From: Progne subis subis
Taxonomy: Eukaryota > Chordata > Aves > Passeriformes > Hirundinidae
Assembly: GCA_022316685.1 (NCBI GenBank)
Contig: JAKJHU010001063.1
Coordinates: 1 to 64,000, forward strand
DNA: 64,000 bases
Direction: 5' to 3'
The position numbers and the translations under genes are program-made. Below the pieces are notes generated by a model. That model did not search any database, was not told where the DNA came from, and saw only the letters and a program-made list of their open reading frames with translations. Shown piece by piece: positions 1 to 10,041 of the stretch (position 1 is the first letter of the stretch; each line of letters starts with the position of its first letter).

Positions 1-1070
1 GCCATGGGGGCGCAGGGATGGGAGGGCTGGCTGGGGCACGCCGTGGAGCAGGAACGGGGCGCGGAGGAAGAGCCGCTGCTTGTGCCGCGGGAGCGAGCTG
101 CTCGTAGCTTGCGGGCTGGGCTGCGGCATTCCGCGGAGCGGGGACCGGAACTGGTTGCAGCATCCGCCGCGGCGGGGGGCTGGGGCGCTCCGCATACGCC
201 GGAACACGCGGAGGAGTGACTGGCCTCTCTGCGCCATTGTGCACCAGGGGAGCCGCCGGCACAGCCGCCGGCAGCACCGCGGGCGCTGGCGCCGCCGCAG
301 CTGTAGCGAGGGGGACCTGTGCCGCTTGCAAAAGCGTCGCTGCCTGCTGAAATAGGCCAGCGACTGCAGTAGCTACCGCAGCAAACACGGTGGTCGGCTG
401 GGCTGCGGGACCCGCGTTGGGGAGGGGGGGTACAGCCGGGGCCGCGTGGTAAGGTGGGGGTGGGCCGCCGCGGTGCCAGAGAGAAGTGCCGCCGGGATGC
501 CATCAGTGGGTGGGCTCGCAGGGGCGGGGATGGGGCTCGGCGCGCTGGAGCGGGGGGAGGGAGCCCCGGTAACTGGAATCGGAGCCGTGAATGGGACCAG
601 GGCGCGGTGGGAGGGGTCACGGGGTCCGGTGGGGGCGATGGGGCGAGGGGACGGGTGCCGCAGGCACGCGGGTGGGGGATGGGGCCGCGGAAACCGAAAC
701 CACGTGGCGCGGAGGGGGGAGGGGGGCGGTTTGTGCTGCAGACCCGCGGCCGCGCTGAGGGCATCTCCGGGACCATCGTGAATAGGTGCCGCGGCGTCTT
801 TTGCAGCGAAAAGCTCAACGAGAGCTCTGCAAGCTGGGAGCTCAGCAACAGCAAATTCTTCCGTGAAATATCATTAAAGAGTCTATTTCCAACTGAGTCC
901 CAAAAGTCTCTGGTAAAGACAGCTGAACGGTCAGCGTTGGGAAAGTTAACTAGAGTCCATTCTAAAAGGTCTTTCAGCTCTTGCTTATGTAAAGTACTAT
1001 GATTGTAGCGTAACAGATGCTTAATTTGTTTATAGAGATCTCTATCAAGGCTAGAGTGGGAATGCCCCAT
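1..1070 (-). pseudogene. gag: Betaretrovirus-like (ERVK) gag, 5' part, runs off window
   Basis: Reads leftwards from the ATG at 1070-1068. The first ~95 codons resemble a betaretroviral matrix domain: a Met-Gly start suited to N-myristoylation (MGHSHSS), then a helical stretch with LKDLLEWTLVNFPNADRS and FTRDFWDSVGN. Matrix would target the polyprotein to the membrane. From about 780 down to 1 the DNA becomes extremely G+C rich and encodes a Pro/Ala-rich linker, as expected between matrix and capsid. It includes a PPPPY late-domain motif at 463-449. That motif and the Ala/Pro run after it are in a different frame from the matrix start, so at least one indel separates them. The matrix frame has no stop before the window edge, which may only reflect base composition. 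Capsid and all later genes lie outside the window. An LTR, primer site and leader precede it, so this is a true proviral 5' end. Confidence 0.72.
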
Positions 1071-1090
1071 TTTATTTTATACCAGTGTAG

Positions 1091-1100
1091 CTCACCTCGA
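1091..1100 (-). promoter_or_regulatory. Candidate retroviral 5' splice donor
   Basis: On the minus strand this reads TCGAG/GTGAG, a good match to a 5' splice site, about 24 bases upstream of the gag ATG. A donor here would serve a spliced env messenger. Seen as a motif only; no acceptor lies within the window. Confidence 0.4.
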
Positions 1101-1389
1101 TGTCGCAGAAGCAGGTCCTCACTTGAGATCGAACGTGGGGTTGGCCAGACACTCCAGTCGGCTCTCAGGACACTGCAAGTGGTCCCCCTCAGAGCTCTGG
1201 CTTCAGGCTTCACTCAGGAACAGCTTTTCCGTGCTCGGGGACTCCAACATCCACTCAGCGCTTCAGTGCGGGCAGTGCAAAGCAGTGCCCACGTGCGCTC
1301 AATGCACGTGGAAATTACCACGGCAAAGTTCCCTCCGTGAGCTCCAGTGGCCGCCGCTCGGCAGCAGCCTCTGTGCTCGAGGGATGCCC

Positions 1390-1467
1390 GACAAAACCTC
1401 CTCAGAGCTCGAAGTGATCGCTACTTAGTAGCGATCCTTGTGCTCAAGGTTTTGTCCTGGCAACTTT
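1390..1467 (-). other. Long imperfect hairpin with near-perfect palindromic tip in ERVK leader
   Basis: The tip at 1416-1436 is a palindrome (arms GATCGCTACT and AGTAGCGATC around one central base). Flanking bases extend the pairing: GACAAAACCT at 1390-1399 pairs with AGGTTTTGTC at 1448-1457, with small internal loops between. Position between primer site and gag suggests a dimer-initiation or packaging stem-loop. The inverted repeat is visible; the role is inference. Confidence 0.55.
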
Positions 1468-1596
1468 AAAGAGCTCCAGCCTCACGCTGCCCAGCAACGA
1501 TTTGCTGTGCTCGCGACACCGAGTATACTACAACTGGTAATTTAGTTACCGTCCATGGGGAAGTCTCTCACAGCTTGAAAGGCTGGGTCCGGCGTT

Positions 1597-1613
1597 TTCC
1601 ACATTGAGCGTCA
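1597..1613 (-). other. Primer-binding site, tRNA-Lys(1,2)-like, decayed
   Basis: Minus strand reads TGACGCTCAATGTGGAA, two bases after the LTR end. It matches the tRNA-Lys(1,2) primer site TGGCGCCCAACGTGGGG at 13 of 17 positions. All four differences are G-to-A or C-to-T transitions. Lys primer use fits a betaretrovirus-like element. Confidence 0.6.
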
Positions 1614-1615
1614 CT

Positions 1616-1942
1616 TGTAGAAATTGTTTTCTCCCTGCTGCTGTTGTGGACTCCAGGATGGCATAGATATATGTAGACGAGAGATCTCTGTAGTTAGGTT
1701 TTAGAAGATTGGGTTTATTGTAAGGGATGTGAGGCCTTGCTATGAGCTGCCAGGCTGCAGCTCAGTGCAAGGCCTAGGAGGTGGGGGAAGGGAGAGGAAG
1801 GGAATGGAGGGGAGCAAGGACAAGGGCAGGAGGGAGAGGAGCAAGAGAGCAAGAGAGCGAGCCACCACTGCAGACCCCTGATAAGGGGTCTTGAGGTGGG
1901 CAGGAACAGGATCTGTGCCAATGAGGTTACAGATACCTGACA
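1616..1942 (-). mobile_element. 5' LTR of ERVK-type provirus
   Basis: 327 bases with TG...CA ends on the minus strand (starts TGTCAGGTATCTGTAACC, ends TTTCTACA). It carries an AATAAA polyadenylation signal at 1719-1714 on the minus strand, and the primer site follows directly. The short length fits avian class II LTRs. No partner LTR is in the window, so the target duplication cannot be checked. Confidence 0.65.
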
Positions 1943-2209
1943 CTTCAGGGGAGGGGTACAGGTGTGGGATGAACCATTGGGGGGTGAGACAGAACATTCC
2001 ATTTGACCTGGGTCTGGCTGCTGGTGACCTTCAGCTGGTCATGTAACTGTTTTCCCATACATCCAGTATCCAATACATATGAAACATCAAAACTTACTTT
2101 CAATTCTATCTCACCCACAGGTCCCACATTCTCAGAATACAGGCAATCATATTTATAGGGGTTTTTGGCTTCATCCTCCCCAACAGTGGACCCCCCATGG
2201 AAACAAGGG

Positions 2210-3170
2210 ACCAGCCTCACACTATGATGACCCATGAATCCAAGGGACAGGTAACAGGTCTGGTTGGCTTGGCCTGGCTGCTCCAACTGACCTTGGCATG
2301 TCGAGGGTCTCTTCTCATGTTCCCCTCAAACACTGGGGCTCTGGGCTTCCCTTCAAATGGAAGCATCCATGGCTAAAATGGGATTCCCCTCCAAATTTCC
2401 CAATATCCAGGGATTCCTCACAGACAAAAGCTGTCATTACCAACAAGTCTGGCTGACCTTGTCTTTCTGAGAGCTGGGTCTCACCTGCCTTTAAACACTG
2501 AGGCTCTGTGCTTTCGCTCCTGTTGAAAAGAACTGTTCCTCCTGCACAGGCACCCATGGCCAAAATCAGTAATTCTCCAAAAATTCCTATAGGTAAGGGT
2601 TTCTCCCAGATAAAAGCTGCCAACACAGAAAGCTCTGGCTGGCCTTGGCCTCTGGTGGTTACCTCTAAACTGCCCTGAAACACTGGGGCTCTGACCTTTC
2701 CTTCCTATGGAAAAGAACAATCCTGCTTCTCCAGGTGCCCATGACAGACATTGAGATTCTGCCTCCTAAAGTCCTATATCCAAATATCTTCCCTACAGGA
2801 AAGCTGCCATTACAGATAGGCCTGGCTGGCCTTGGCCTCCTGAGGGCTGGCTCTCATCTGCCTTCCAAACACTGGGAGTCCATGCTTTCCTTCCCATGGA
2901 AAAGAAGTGGCCTTCTCCTCAGGCACAAAAAGCTGGAATTGGGATTCCACATTCAAAAATCTGTACATCCAATGGTTGCTCCCAGAAAATCCTCCAAGGG
3001 CAGACAGGTCTGACAGTAAATAATCCAGCAGACACTATTTGTCCCTGCTCCCATCTGTCCCATCCCACTGGAGCTGGAGATGCAGCCCAGACTTGGACGG
3101 CTCCAGGGGTCACAAGCTCAGCTCCCACACAGAGAACTTGTGGACCCTGGGGTGCTTTTCTTGGCCCCTG
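2210..3170. repeat. ~187-bp tandem repeat block, inverted relative of 22200-24130
   Basis: Four diverged units are visible. Landmarks near 2366, 2551, 2738 and 2933 (cccatgg-c-aaaat and relatives) are spaced 185-195 bases, and each unit contains a conserved aacactggggctctg-like stretch. The block matches the reverse complement of 23260-24110. The segment 3018-3170 matches the reverse complement of 22200-22365. Short open frames on both strands are shadows of the repeat. Bases 1943-2209 between the LTR and this block show nothing recognisable. Confidence 0.7.
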
Positions 3171-3739
3171 CACGCTCACACAGGCTGAGATGGACACTGA
3201 TGGTTTCTGTGCAGGCTCTCTCAGCCCAGCCCAGCTCCCTCCAAGCTCTGCCAGCTGCCCTGAGCTCTCGGCAGCACCAAGGGCCTCTCCCCAGCACAGC
3301 CCAGCCGGCTCTGGCCCCACAGCTCTGCTCAGGGCAGGCTGCTCTGGGCAGGGGCCCCACGGCCTCAGCCCCTCGCAAGGGCACAGCAGCAGCTGCAGCT
3401 CAGAGAGGGCTCAGCCCCAGCCATGGGGGAAGGTGCCTGGCCAAGGGAAAAGGAGGCTCCCTGTGTGCCCTGCTCTCCTCTCCAGGACATCCTGAGAGCT
3501 CTGCAGCCCCTGCTGCCATCCATCTGCCCAGGCCAGCACAACAGCCCCGGCCTTGTGGCCCTCAGGAGCTGTTCCTGCTCCAGGCCCAGGGCCCATCCCA
3601 AAGCTGGGGCAGCCAGAACACTGTGCCCATTTCTGTTCATTCCTGACATGATGAGGATAGGTCATCAGCAACCTGGTGGTTGTAATGAAGTTTACTTTTC
3701 TAAACACCTCTTCCTGAGGTCTTCAGTTGAGAAATTTGT
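3171..3739. other. Unassigned, partly G+C-rich single-copy-looking DNA
   Basis: No convincing coding, LTR or LINE signal. The G+C-rich part has cagc/ccag-rich wording shared loosely with 21690-22190. Confidence 0.3.
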
Positions 3740-4115
3740 TGACAAAGGCTCATTAACATTTGTCCACAATACGCAAACAAGACAAGCCCCTGGGAATAAA
3801 TGAAGTCTTCAATCCTTCTGTGGTTAATTAGAAGTTTCTGCAGTTTTCAGAAGTGTATTCAATGTGAATATACTATATTAAAAACAATGAAGAAATAGTT
3901 GTTTCATCATGTTTAGGTTTCTGTTCCTGTTTATAGATTGATATCAGCAATCTCCAGTTGATATTGTTCCTCATCACCTCCTAGTGCAGTCTGAATAGAT
4001 CTGAAAATCCAGACCCTTCATGGCTGACAATCAATCACACTTGTCCCTACCCCCACCCCACCATTTCCCTCCTCCAACCCCTGGGACTCAGAGCAGCTGA
4101 GGAATGGAGTCACAT
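3740..4115. repeat. Dispersed repeat, inverted relative of 33770-34125
   Basis: Shared landmarks in inverted order: gacaagcccctgggaataa, tttatagattgatatcagc, tcatggctgacaatca and ccaccccaccatttccc. Reading the second copy on the opposite strand gives the same order and spacing with moderate divergence. Non-coding and of unknown nature. Confidence 0.7.
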
Positions 4116-4119
4116 CCAG

Positions 4120-4390
4120 GGGTGTCCCCAGGGCTCAGGACTGGGACCAGGTCAGTTAAATCTCTTGATGGATGATCTGGATGAGGACATCGAGGGCACC
4201 CTCAGTCAGTTCCCAGTGAGCCCAGGCTGGGTGGGAGTGTGGCTGTGCTGGAGGGCAGGAAGCTCTGCAGAGGGATCTGGACAGGCTGGAGCCATGGGCC
4301 CAGGACAATTGGATGAGGTTCACCAAGGCCAAGGGCCGGCTCCTGCCCTGGGCTCACAACCACCCCAAATCCCTGGCTGTGCCCTGCCCC
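4120..4390 (+). mobile_element. CR1 LINE fragment (reverse transcriptase 3' region)
   Basis: Wording matches the CR1 ORF2 segment around gatgatctggatgaggacat, then ctgggtgggagtgtgg and gagggatctggacaggctgg, then aggttcaccaaggccaag. It is decayed with indels, so no frame is open throughout. Confidence 0.75.
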
Positions 4391-4479
4391 TGATCCCCAC
4401 AGCCTGTCCTGTTCCCTTCATCCCTGCATTGCCAGGGACTTTCTGGGACAAGGGAGCTCTGCTCTGGGTCCACAGTGCC

Positions 4480-4905
4480 ACATGGGCCCTTTGCTTCCAT
4501 GAGGCCTTGCAGTGTCACAGTGGTTTCCTTGGTTCCATGGGACTGCCCTGTGACACAATGGCCCGTTGGTTCCATGAGGTCACAGAGAGCCACAATGGCC
4601 CCTTGCTTTTATTGGGCTCCCCAGGATCACCATGGCCCTGCTGGTTCCACAAGGCCTGTCTGTGTCACCCTGGGCCCTTGTTCCATGGGTACCTGTAGTG
4701 TCACAATGGCTTCTTCCTTCCATGAGACCTGGCAAGGTCACAATGGTTACCTCAGCTCATGAGGCCCTGTGGTGTCACAATGGCCCCTTGGTTCCATGGG
4801 CACTCCAAGAATGGTCTCGTTGCTTCCATTCGGCTCTGCAGTGTCACAATGGCTCTTTGGTTCCTCAAGGCCCTGCAGAGCCCCTTGATTCACAAGGCCT
4901 CTGTC
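4480..4905. repeat. TGTCACAATGG minisatellite, locus 1
   Basis: Diverged tandem units of about 35-40 bases with the pattern tgtcacaatggcccct, then tggttccatgaggccctg. The same family occurs at 22860-23235, 24070-25115, 38505-38660 and 40655-40960, and reversed at 54608-54800. Unit length not being a multiple of three, the apparent frames are not genes. Confidence 0.85.
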
Positions 4906-4911
4906 GTGGTT

Positions 4912-6105
4912 TGGATTCATGAGTTGAGATGAGGACTGGGAGAAAAACATTCTATGGGCAAAAGAGGTTCAAATTAAATGTATAAAGTAAATTTAATTTT
5001 AACAGAGACAGGGAGGAAATAGGAAGTAAAAAGAGCCTTTAAAATATCATTTGCCACCAATAATGCAGGCAGACAGGGAGTGGGTTTTTTTTCAGTTTGT
5101 CACCCGAGATTGTCTTCTGTTTGCTCAGGGAGAGGAGTTTTTCTTCTGCTATGTCGTGAGTCCCTGCCATGGCCAGTCTTTCCAATGCTGTTGTGGTGTG
5201 GCACACTTCTTCATGGGGCACAATCTTTTAAGGATAGGCTGCTCTAGTTTGGCAGGAAAGGTCCTCTTTCTTTATTTCTAGGAGCAAGGGCCCTCTCTCT
5301 CTGTTCAGGGCTCTCACTGGATCACAGTTTCCTCTGGCATCTACCTGCTCCAGCATGAGCACTTTTCCCACTGAGTGGATCTCTGCATTCCCCATGGACT
5401 TCATGGATTACAGAGGGACAGTTTGTTTCACAATGGTCCTCACCATGGTTTGCAGAGAAATTTCAGCTCCAACTCTTAGAGCACTCCTTCCTCTTCTTTT
5501 CCACTCACCTTGGTGCTGCCATGTTGTTTTCTCTTACATGTCTCCACTTTGTCTCTTCTCTATCTAAAAGAACTGCTGCCTATAGGTACCATTTCCAACA
5601 AGTTCCACTAATTCAAAGATTCTTGCAGCATCTTGTAGTGCCAAGAGGTTGATTTTGTGTAATTTCCATGTTGGAAAATCACTCTTCATTTTTCACTATT
5701 GGCCATGCGACTGCTGCGGCGTTTGTGCTATTTAATGTTTTTCTTCATGTGGGGCACCGAGATGGAGAAGCTGCCATCGCTGTCCCTGCCCTCCTGCCCG
5801 TGGCATGGCTAGCTAGGGGCGGCCAGGCAGGCAAGGCTCATTGTGGGCCACACCAAAATGGTGGTGGCTGCGGGTCACTGCGGGCCATGCTGGGCTGTCC
5901 CTGGGAAACCCCTGGAAACAACTGTGCATGTGCTGTTTTGATTTTCTTCCTTAAATATGTCATTACAGAGGTGTTACCAACTTCTCTAATTGGGACAGCA
6001 GCATGTCCATCTTCAGAGCAGAGATTTGCTCTACTCTGCATGGTGGAAGCTTCCAGTAGCTTCTTAGAGAAGCCACCTCTGTGGCCTCTCCTGCTGACAA
6101 AAACC
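4912..6105 (-). mobile_element. Old ERVL-like solo LTR, interrupted at its end by the ERVL provirus
   Basis: Starts tgtcgtggtttggattcatg, the same plus-strand LTR edge style as the adjacent provirus (tgtctcggtttg). It is similar in order to 39455-40330: an A-rich start, then ctgggagag-like text, ctcccactggatcacag and gtggatctctgcattcccca. Its far end runs up to the provirus edge. The 3' boundary is approximate and a composite of two LTRs is possible. Open frames within it look like chance. Confidence 0.5.
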
Positions 6106-6108
6106 AGG

Positions 6109-6765
6109 TGTCTCGGTTTGAAAAAAAGACAGGTGTCTGCTAAGGAGAGGCAGGCCTTTCCAGGGAAATGAGGAATTTAAATTCTTCCCTCCGTGTTATT
6201 ATAATTTGGAAGATTAAACAAAAACTTTTCGGTCAGAGCTATGGGGAAAAGGAATAACAGTCCTTTACTAGTAAATATAACAGGACAGACAACAACAGCA
6301 ATTATAATAACAGTAAAACAGAACCAAAGAACCCCGAGGGCAAACGGTGGAAAGCTCCGGCGCTGGTGGCTGGAAACGGTGGATTATCCTCAGCAGGCAG
6401 GCAGGGGGTGCCCTGGCAGGCAAGGTGGGCAATGCCGGAGAAGCCGCAGCGGCTGTACCAGGGTTGACCCAAAATCCAGCAGGACAGCGAAGAAACTCCG
6501 AATTCCTGGGCACTCCAACAGATGGTAGAATTCCCAGGACCAAACTCCTCCGGTAGCCGTGGACTCCAGCCAGCCGTCCCCGATCCGTGCTCCCCGGAAG
6601 ACTGAGAGCTGTGTGTCCCCACCTCAGCTCTCCGTGAGCCTCCTCCCTCCCCCAAAACCAAGTGATCAACTTCTTTTGTCAGGTTAAGCACCGCTTAACT
6701 ACCCCTACTTAAAATCTATCGACTCATGGGGGGAAAAATTCTACAGGAGAACTTAACCCTCAACA
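6109..6765 (-). mobile_element. 3' LTR of ERVL provirus
   Basis: 657 bases; plus-strand edges tgtctcggtttg and aacttaaccctcaaca. It aligns end to end with 11918-12574 with scattered substitutions and small indels. Confidence 0.88.
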
Positions 6766-6791
6766 TTATCCACCCCGAATTTTTCCCACCC
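6766..6791 (-). other. Polypurine tract of ERVL provirus
   Basis: On the minus strand a G/A-rich stretch (GGGTGGGAAAAATTCGGGG) lies directly upstream of the 3' LTR start TGTTGAGGG. This is where plus-strand DNA synthesis is primed in retroviruses. Confidence 0.6.
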
Positions 6792-6884
6792 TAACGTATT
6801 ATATTGAATTTAAACCTTTAAATAATATACATATATACACATGTGAATATAAATACAGACACAGTCACAGTATTCACCGAAAAA

Positions 6885-9800
6885 CAAGGTCCCCTTGAGG
6901 TATGCAGCGGGTCTCTCCATCCTTTTGCATCACCCACCATGTGCAGCCAGGTCCCTGAGCAAAAAAACCCCACGAGCGGGATTGTCTTTGCTGGAGGCAG
7001 AATTAATCCAGACAGTTTTTCCCAGCATTCCTCTCATGTGTACCACTGGAACCTTATCTCCATCTCTTGTTCTCAGGGGCTCAGATGGGCAGGGCCTGCT
7101 CGGTTGGTGGAACCTCGAGTGTTCACTAACCAGGTGGCCTTTGCTAAATTAATCTCCCAGTTCTTGAAAGTCCCCCCCCAGTGCCTTCAAAGTGGTTTTA
7201 AGCAGGCCATTGCACCGTTCAACTTTCCCGCTGCTGGCGCATGATAAGGAATATGGTACACCCACTCAATGCCATGTTCTCTAGCCCAGGTGTTTATAAG
7301 GCTGTTCTTGAAATGAGTCCCGTTGTCAGACTCAATCCTCTCAGGGGTACCATGTCTCCACAGGATTTGCTTTTCAAGGCCCAGGATGGTGTTCCGGGCA
7401 GTAGCGTGAGGCACAGGGTAGGTCTCCAACCATCCAGTGGTGGCTTCCACCATGGTCAGCACATAGCGCTTGCCTTGGCGGGTTTGGGGAAGGGTGATGT
7501 AGTCAATCTGCCAGGCTTCCCCGTACTTATACTTGGACCATCGCCCGCCATACCATAGGGGCTTCACCCGCTTGGCCTGTTTGATGGTAGCACACGTCTC
7601 ACAGTCATGGATAACCTGAGAAATACTGTCCATGGTTAGATCCACCCCTCGGTCTCGTGCCCACTTATAGGTGGCATCTCTGCCCTGATGGCCTGAGGCA
7701 TCATGGGCCCATCGAGCTAGGAACAACTCTCCCTTGTGTTGCCAATCTAAGTCTATCTTTGACACCTCTATCTTTGCAGCTTGATCTACCTGCTCGTTGT
7801 TTCGGTGCTCCTCATTAGCCCGACTCTTGGGGACATGGGCATCTACATGACGGACTTTGACAGGTAGCTTCTCTACCCGAGTGGCAATGTCCTTCCACTC
7901 ATCTGCAGCCCAGATTGGCTTTCCTCTACGCTGCCAATTGGCCTTTTTCCACCTGTCCAGCCAACCCCACAGAGCATTGGCCACCATCCACGAATCAGTG
8001 TAGAGGTAGAGCTTTGGCCACTTCTCTCTTTCAGCAATGTCCAGGGCCAGTTGAACAGCTTTGAGTTCAGCAAGTTGGCTTGACCCACCTTCTCCTTCAG
8101 TGGCTTCTGCAACCTGTCGTGTGGGGCTCCATACAGCTGCTTTCCACTTCCGGTTCATCCCTACGATGCGGCAGGAACCATCAGTGAAAAGAGCATAGCG
8201 TGTTTCTTCTGCTGGCAGTTGGTTGTATGGTGGACCCTCTTCTGCACGTGTCACTTGTTCCTGCTCCTCTTCATCTGTGAGACCAAAGTTCTCACCTTCC
8301 GGCCAGTTTGTAATTATCTCCAAAATCCCAGGGCGATTTGGGTTTCCAATGCGGGCGCGCTGAGTGATGAGGGCAATCCATTTGCTCCACGTGGCGTCGG
8401 TGGCATGATGTGGAGGGAACCTTTCCTTTAAACATCCACCCCAGCACCGGTAGTCGAGGTGCCAGCAGGAGTTGTGCTTCTGTGCCAATCACCTCTGAGG
8501 CAGCTTGAACTCCTTCATAGGCGGCCAAGATTTCCTTCTCTGTTGGAGTGTAGTTGGCTTCGACCCTCTGTAGCTTCGGCTCCAGAATCCCAGTGGTCGG
8601 CCCCGAGTCTCCCCAGGCACCTTCTGCCAAAGGCTCCAGGACAGGCCATTGTTCCCGGCTGCTGAGTAGAGCACGTTCTTCACATCTGGTCCCGTCCTGA
8701 CTGGGCCAAGGGCTACTGCATGAGCGATCTCCTGTTTGATCTGGGCAAAGGCTTGTTGCTGTTCAGGGCCCCAGTGGAAATCGTTCTTCTTGCGGGTGAC
8801 CAGGTAGAGAGGGCTCACAATCTGGCTGTACTCAGGAATGTGCATCCTCCAGAAACCTATGGCGCCTAGGAAAGCTTGTGTTTCCTTCTTGCTGGTCGGT
8901 GGAGACATTGCGGTGATCTTATTGATGACCTCAGTGGAATCTGCCGCCGTCCATCTTGCCACTTTACTCCCAGGAACTGGATCTCTCGGGCAGGTCCCTT
9001 GACCTTGCTCTGCTTGATGGCAAAACCAGCTTTCAGGAGAATTTGGATGATCTTCTCTCCTTTCTCAAACACTTCCATTGCCGTGTTCCCCCACACAATG
9101 ATGTCATCGATATACTGTAGGTGCTCCGGAGCCTCACCCTTTTCCAGTGCAGCCTGGATCAGTCCATGGCAGATGGTGGGGCTGTGTTTCCACCCCTGGG
9201 GCAGTCGGTTCCAGGTGTACTGCACGCCCCTCCAGGTGAAAGCAAACTGAGGCCTGCATTCTGCAGCCAGAGGAATGGAGAAAAATGCGTTAGCAATGTC
9301 AATGTGGCGTACCATTTTGCTGCCTTGGACTCCAGCTCGTACTGGAGTTCCAGCATGTCCGGCACAGCAGCGCTCAATGGTGGAGTCACTTCGTTCAAGG
9401 CACGGTAGTCCACAGTCAATCTCCATTCTCCGTCAGACTTGCACAGGCCAGATGGGGCTGTTGAAGGGTGAGTGGGTTTTGCTGACCACCCCTTGGCTCT
9501 CCAGCTCACGGATCATCTTGTGGATGGGGATCACGGCATCTCGATTTGTCCGGTACTGTCGGCGGTGCACCGTCGAGGTGGCAACTGGAACTCGTTGCTC
9601 TTCTACCTTTAGGAGTCCTACTGCAGATGGGTTCTCCGACAGTCCAGGCAAGCTATTCAATTTCTTAATGCCCTCTGCCTCCACAGCTGCTATTCCAAAA
9701 GCCCACCTGAGTCCTTTAGAGTCTTTGTAATACCATTCCGGAGGAAGTCTATGCCCAAAATACACGGGGCCCCTGAGCCAGTCACAATTGGATGTTTCTG

Positions 9801-9935
9801 CCACTCCTTCCCGGTCAGGCTCACCTCGCTTCCAACAGAGTCAATTCCTGTGATCCCCCCGTCACCCCGGCAATGGAAATAGGTTCTGTCCCCACATATT
9901 CCGATGGTATCAGTGTACACTGCGAACCAGTATCA
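6885..9935 (-). pseudogene. pol: ERVL pol (protease, RT, RNase H, integrase), frameshifted
   Basis: Domains in order on the minus strand. Protease near 9935-9700, with ILGIDFLRNG. Reverse transcriptase 9800-8870, with RLTVDYRALNEV, LPQGWKHSP and the catalytic YIDD near 9114-9103. Connection about 8960-8490. RNase H about 8250-7800, with the acidic residues in TDGS, QLAELKAV and YTDS. Integrase from about 7750: HHCC zinc finger (HDASGHQ...CETC), core with WQIDYITLP and ESDNGTHF, and a C-terminal domain to about 6890. Class III wording points to ERVL rather than ERVK. The frame changes several times, near 9435, 9300, 8960 and 8490. A one-base deletion near 7222 breaks the frame right at the third catalytic acidic position of integrase. 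Beyond this a stop near 7187 ends the open stretch. Not functional as it stands. Confidence 0.87.
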
Positions 9936-10041
9936 ACTAAAGCTCATATTTCTGTGGCTCTGATGTGCCAGGCCATCGAATCCACACCGTCCAATAGATC
10001 CGGTTTTCCCGTGCCTCTCCCTGGCTAGAGGCAGGGCCCCT

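Larger units (their letters stand above)
1071..1596 (-). other. ERVK 5' leader between primer site and gag
   Basis: Non-coding leader of the minus-strand provirus, about 526 bases, read from the primer site at 1597-1613 to the gag ATG at 1070. It holds the hairpin at 1390-1467 and a splice-donor match just before gag. Retroviral leaders normally carry dimerisation and packaging signals. Assigning those roles here is inference from position. Confidence 0.6.

Noticed and set aside
454..1002. 182-codon plus-strand frame in G+C-rich DNA
   Set aside because: Antisense to retroviral gag; no domain, open because of composition.
1125..1150. tRNA or alternative primer-site-like text (cgaacgtggggttggcca)
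   Set aside because: No cloverleaf, and the true primer site is next to the LTR at 1597-1613.
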